Assembly: GCA_020433785.1 (NCBI GenBank)
Contig: JAGRCC010000700.1
Span: 1 to 9,790, forward strand
DNA: 9,790 nt
Direction of reading: 5' to 3'
Origin: Anaerolineae bacterium
GTDB taxonomy: Bacteria; Chloroflexota; Anaerolineae; 4572-78; J111
The first letter of the stretch is position 1; every line of letters begins with the position of its first letter. Below are positions 6,601-9,790 of this stretch, in pieces. The position numbers and the translations under genes were made by a program. The notes beneath the pieces are model-generated. The model saw only the letters and a program-made list of their open reading frames with translations, was not told the origin of the DNA and did not search any database.

Positions 6601-6625
6601 AGCCTAGGCTAAGGCTATCATAGCC
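6601..6625. promoter_or_regulatory. Paired palindromes over the pirin -35 region
   Basis: AGCCTAGGCT (6601-6610) is a perfect 10-base palindrome, and GGCTAT-C-ATAGCC (6613-6625) is a 6-base inverted repeat around one base. Both carry GGCT/AGCC ends and lie just upstream of the pirin -10, where an operator would be expected. The regulator is unknown. Confidence 0.4.
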
Positions 6626-6672
6626 GCGTCCCCGCCGGTGTCCCCTACCCTGCCTCGAAAATTCTTGAGGCG

Positions 6673-6701
6673 TTGCAATCTCAATCGGCTTGCAGTACAA
6701 T
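6673..6701 (+). promoter_or_regulatory. Candidate sigma70-type promoter of the STAND gene
   Basis: TTGCAA (6673-6678) and TACAAT (6696-6701, five of six to the consensus) are spaced by 17 bases. The predicted transcription start is about 30 bases before ATG 6738. An AGGA site (6728-6731) lies 6 bases before the ATG. Confidence 0.5.
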
Positions 6702-6737
6702 TTTAGGAACGAACCTCATATCGAAACAGGAAGGGTT

Positions 6738-9700
6738 ATGAGCTATTCCGAGCAATGGCAAACCCAAATCACCGACTCGCTCACTGAATGTGCTAAATTG
6801 GCTGTAGCCAACAATAAAGTTGACCTCAAATACGAACTGCTGATCGTCGGTATTTTTTGGCCTATTCGGCAGGCCATTCGAAATTTTGACCTTGAAGCCA
6901 TCACCTGCGTCAACCAAATTGCCGGCGAGAAGGCCCGGCCGGTCCTGCGGCTGGTTCAAGAATGGGGCGACGACCCCTTGGTTGTCGCCCAAGCCTTGGC
7001 GTCGCAGGGAGTTCGCCGGGGCGAGATCAGTAAAGCCCTCAACCAATTTGTCGTTCATTTCGATGCCTTTACCGCTTACGCCAGGCAATTAGCCAATCAA
7101 GTTCGTCCGGCGGCAACGGCGGCGCTCGCCCACGATGAACCACCGCCGCCCACCGAACCCCCGCGTGTATTGGTTTTCGCCTTAAATCAGGATGGCGCCG
7201 CGCTGGTCGGCGAACTTCACCAACGGCTCAGGGCCGCCGGTATTGCGACTTGGAGCGATCTGTCATCGCTGGAAGGTGAGCGCACCTGGTGGTCGCAAAT
7301 CACCCAGGCGCTCAATCAGGTCGATTTTCTGGTGCTGGCGATGACCGAAGCCGCCCTCACCTCGCATCTAATCCGCCGCTTGTGGCGCTATGCCCGCCAG
7401 CAGGGCGTTTGTATTTATCCCATCTTCAAGGCCGATGATCTCCATTTTGAGCTGCTGCCGCGCTGGATTCGTCAAGTCCATTTCTATAACGTGAAGCTGG
7501 AATGGTCCAAACTGCTCGATGATTTGAAGGGGAGTTGCGAAATTCCTCGCATCCCTTTTATGGCGGACGATATGCCGGAAAATTTTGTCGAGCGCCCGGC
7601 CTTGTTTGAGCAAACGCTGGCCCATATTTTTGATCGAGAGCAGGAAGAAGGGCTGACTAACATCATCGCTCTGGTCGGCCCAACCGGTTACGGTAAAACC
7701 ACCCTGGCGACGGCACTGTGCCACGATGAAAACATCCGCCAGGTGTTTGATAACGGCATCCTGTGGGTTACGCTGGGCGAATATCCGGGCGATTTATACC
7801 GGCCCATCATCGACTTGATCGAAATCCTGAGCGGCGAGCGGCCCGGCTTTACCGGCCTCGACGCGGCCCTGGTTCGTTTTGGCGAGCTCGTCACCGACCG
7901 CGACCTCCTCATCGTCATCGACGATGTCTGGAACGCCGCCCACCTCAAACCGTTCTTGCAAGGCGGCAATCGCTGCGCCCGAATTATCACCACACGCAAC
8001 GCCGAAACGCTGCCCCTGGAAGTTGAGACAATTAAGGTCGGCCCGATGTTGCTTGATGAAGCAGTGGCACTCTTAAGCTCTGATCTGCCCGATGGTTATC
8101 TGGCCGAACGCCGCCGGCTGGCTCGCCGGATGGGTGAATGGCCCCTGCTACTCAAACTTACCAACGGAACGCTGCGCGATCGGGTCCATAAACATAATGA
8201 GCTGCTGCCGGCCGCGCTCAATTATGCCTACCACGCGCTCGATTGCCAGGGTCTTACCGCCTTTGATGTGGGCCATTCGACGGGCCGGCGCCGGGCGGTA
8301 GGTCAGGCGTTGGAGATAAGTTTGAGGCTGCTTGATAGCACCGAACGCGCCCGTTACAACGAACTGGCGATCTTTCCGGATGGCGTCAATATTCCTCTGG
8401 CCGTTTTGGAGAAGTTGTGGGGCGCCACCGGCGGCCTGGACGATTTTGATACCGAGGATCTGTGCCTCCGTCTTTACGAACTGTGTTTGCTGGCTCAGTT
8501 CGACCTGACCAGCGGTTACATCCGGCTTCACAAAGCCATGCATACCTACTTAAATTTCCAGAAAACGTCTGACCTGGCGGCGCTGCATCAGCAGCTACTC
8601 GATGCGTATCGGGTGGCCTGGATCGATTTACCGGCTGAGGACGTTTATATGTGGACCCATCTTTTTTGTCATCTGGTCGCAGCCGGACGCATCTCGGAGT
8701 TGGTGGCGACCGTCGAAGATGTGGTTTACCTGGTTAACAAGATCAAAATTCGGGGCGTCTACTACGCCGAAAGCGATCTACTGACGGCCGAAGCGGCGTC
8801 GCCCAATAATCAGCGGTTGCCTCTGGTGCGCCGGGCGCTGTCGCAGGCCAGCCATCTCCTGGCTCGCTGCGATACGCTTGATCAAATTGCCAACACGCTG
8901 CAAAGCCGCCTGGTGCATTTACCGCCCGCGGCGGAACTGCTGGCAGCGGCCGAGTCCCGCCTCCCCAAACCCCGCCTGACCGCCCTCTGCGCCGTGCCCG
9001 ACCTGCCCGACTCCACCCTGATCCGTACCCTAAAAGGGCATGACAGCGGTGTTTTAACCTGCGCCGTCAGTGGCGATGGCTCAAAAATCGTTTCGGCCAG
9101 CAAAGACGGCTGTTTGATTGTCTGGGATGCGGTTACCGGCGCCCCATGCTTCAAACTTCAAGAATCCGAAGCCGAAATCTGGAGCTGTGACATCAGCAAC
9201 GACGGAGGGAATGTTGTCTACGCTTTGAACGACGGTCGCCTGGTTCTGGTTGACCTCCAGGTCGAGCGACAAGCAGTCGCCTGGCAAGCTCATCATAGCA
9301 GTGTTATGAGCTGCGCCATCAATGCCGACGGTTCGATAGTGGTCTCAGTCTCTAAAGATCAGTCGGTCAAAATCTGGGATACCAAAACCAGAACCAAAAT
9401 GCTAGAATTTAATGGGCACACCCGAACCATAACCGGCTGTGATATCAGCGCCGATGGGACCACCGTGGCAGCCATATCCAATGATGGCAACCTTAAAATC
9501 TGGGATAGTTATACCGGCCGGGAGCAATTTTCAGCTAAGATGCGTTTACGCCACGCCGGGATCAATCAACTAACCTTCGTCAGTCAGCGGGACGTTAATT
9601 TTACCTGTGCTCTGTCGGCTGATGGAGCTGTTGTCGCGGCTGCTTCATCGGGCGGAATGGTCGGGGTGTGGGAGGTGGCCTCAAGGCGAGAGCGGTTGAC

Positions 9701-9790
9701 CTTTGTAGCCGACCCGCACGGCGTCAGCGATTGCGATCTTAACGAAGATGGCTCACTGCTGGCCGGTGCGTTGGGTAATAACCTTCTAAA
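6738..9790 (+). CDS. STAND protein: helical N-terminus, degenerate TIR, NB-ARC, WD40 (3' end outside window)
   Basis: Open for 1017 codons to the right edge, with no stop. Residues 1-120 look all-helical and match no family I can name; a proline-rich linker (PPPPTEPP) follows. Residues 143-240 resemble a TIR domain (RLRAAGIATWSD, LNQVDFLVLAMTEAAL, GVCIYPIF), but L215 sits where the NADase Glu is expected. NB-ARC: Walker A GPTGYGKTT (314-322), Walker B LLIVIDDVW (390-398), sensor-type IITTRN (416-421), a GxP-like EWPLLL (467-472) and an MHD-like LHK with H598. Winged-helix (LAIFPDGVNIPLAVLEKLWG) and helical regions lead to WD40 repeats from residue 761: five complete and a sixth cut off. NB-ARC/WD40 proteins are ATP-dependent switches that sense a trigger through the repeats and assemble an effector; bacterial relatives act in immunity and signalling. 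A defence role here is inference. The start has AGGA 6 bases upstream. Confidence 0.88.
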   Translation, partial: MSYSEQWQTQITDSLTECAKLAVANNKVDLKYELLIVGIFWPIRQAIRNFDLEAITCVNQIAGEKARPVLRLVQEWGDDPLVVAQALASQGVRRGEISKALNQFVVHFDAFTAYARQLANQVRPAATAALAHDEPPPPTEPPRVLVFALNQDGAALVGELHQRLRAAGIATWSDLSSLEGERTWWSQITQALNQVDFLVLAMTEAALTSHLIRRLWRYARQQGVCIYPIFKADDLHFELLPRWIRQVHFYNVKLEWSKLLDDLKGSCEIPRIPFMADDMPENFVERPALFEQTLAHIFDREQEEGLTNIIALVGPTGYGKTTLATALCHDENIRQVFDNGILWVTLGEYPGDLYRPIIDLIEILSGERPGFTGLDAALVRFGELVTDRDLLIVIDDVWNAAHLKPFLQGGNRCARIITTRNAETLPLEVETIKVGPMLLDEAVALLSSDLPDGYLAERRRLARRMGEWPLLLKLTNGTLRDRVHKHNELLPAALNYAYHALDCQGLTAFDVGHSTGRRRAVGQALEISLRLLDSTERARYNELAIFPDGVNIPLAVLEKLWGATGGLDDFDTEDLCLRLYELCLLAQFDLTSGYIRLHKAMHTYLNFQKTSDLAALHQQLLDAYRVAWIDLPAEDVYMWTHLFCHLVAAGRISELVATVEDVVYLVNKIKIRGVYYAESDLLTAEAASPNNQRLPLVRRALSQASHLLARCDTLDQIANTLQSRLVHLPPAAELLAAAESRLPKPRLTALCAVPDLPDSTLIRTLKGHDSGVLTCAVSGDGSKIVSASKDGCLIVWDAVTGAPCFKLQESEAEIWSCDISNDGGNVVYALNDGRLVLVDLQVERQAVAWQAHHSSVMSCAINADGSIVVSVSKDQSVKIWDTKTRTKMLEFNGHTRTITGCDISADGTTVAAISNDGNLKIWDSYTGREQFSAKMRLRHAGINQLTFVSQRDVNFTCALSADGAVVAAASSGGMVGVWEVASRRERLTFVADPHGVSDCDLNEDGSLLAGALGNNLL

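Noticed and set aside
6681..7088. 135-residue antisense reading frame across the STAND gene start
   Set aside because: It lies opposite the continuous 1017-codon frame and over that gene's promoter, and it has no recognisable motif; it looks like a shadow of the real gene.
7368..7724. 118-residue antisense reading frame over the TIR to Walker A region
   Set aside because: It overlaps clearly conserved NB-ARC coding sequence on the other strand and has no family features.
8148..8543. 131-residue antisense reading frame within the NB-ARC region
   Set aside because: It is fully opposite the conserved GxP to winged-helix coding region, with no motif of its own.
9018..9790. WD40-coding region as a CRISPR-like or DNA tandem repeat
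   Set aside because: The periodicity is at the protein level (42 residues). The DNA units differ throughout and there are no identical repeats with spacers.

Overview
The window holds seven protein genes and no RNA gene, CRISPR array or transposase that I can see. Two genes run off the edges. Base composition is moderately GC-rich and even. A branched-chain-type binding lipoprotein, a NarL-type sensor kinase, a signal-peptide-less M4 protease with its small partner, and a long TIR/NB-ARC/WD40 protein together suggest a filamentous Chloroflexota (Anaerolineae-like) bacterium. That placement is inference from gene content; there is no marker gene here.

Layout. (1) Positions 1-3123, minus strand: a two-gene operon. 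A lipoprotein of the Peripla_BP_6 family overlaps by 4 bases (ATGA) a membrane sensor histidine kinase (dCache, HAMP, GAF, HisKA_3). The kinase is cut by the left edge just past its phospho-acceptor His. No permease or ABC ATPase is visible, so the binding protein may serve sensing. (2) Positions 3124-3566: noncoding stretch with an imperfect purine-rich inverted repeat, a candidate promoter and two hairpins. The larger hairpin sits just upstream of a thioesterase gene. (3) Positions 3567-4088, plus strand: PaaI-type hotdog thioesterase. (4) Positions 4213-5601, minus strand: protealysin-like M4 metalloprotease followed 3 bases later by an emfourin-like inhibitor. (5) Positions 5743-6540, minus strand: pirin-family bicupin. 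(6) Positions 6541-6737: divergent promoter region. (7) Positions 6738-9790, plus strand: a STAND protein, open at the right edge, with an all-helical N-terminal region, a degenerate TIR domain, NB-ARC, winged-helix and helical regions and WD40 repeats.

The strongest candidates for something unusual are the STAND protein and the binding-protein/kinase pair. In the STAND protein the TIR module appears to lack its catalytic Glu, an unassigned helical module precedes the TIR, and the WD40 repeats are strikingly regular with a Cys at the same place in all six visible repeats. The protease/emfourin pair is a known kind of module. All family names come from motif recognition by eye; no database search was run.
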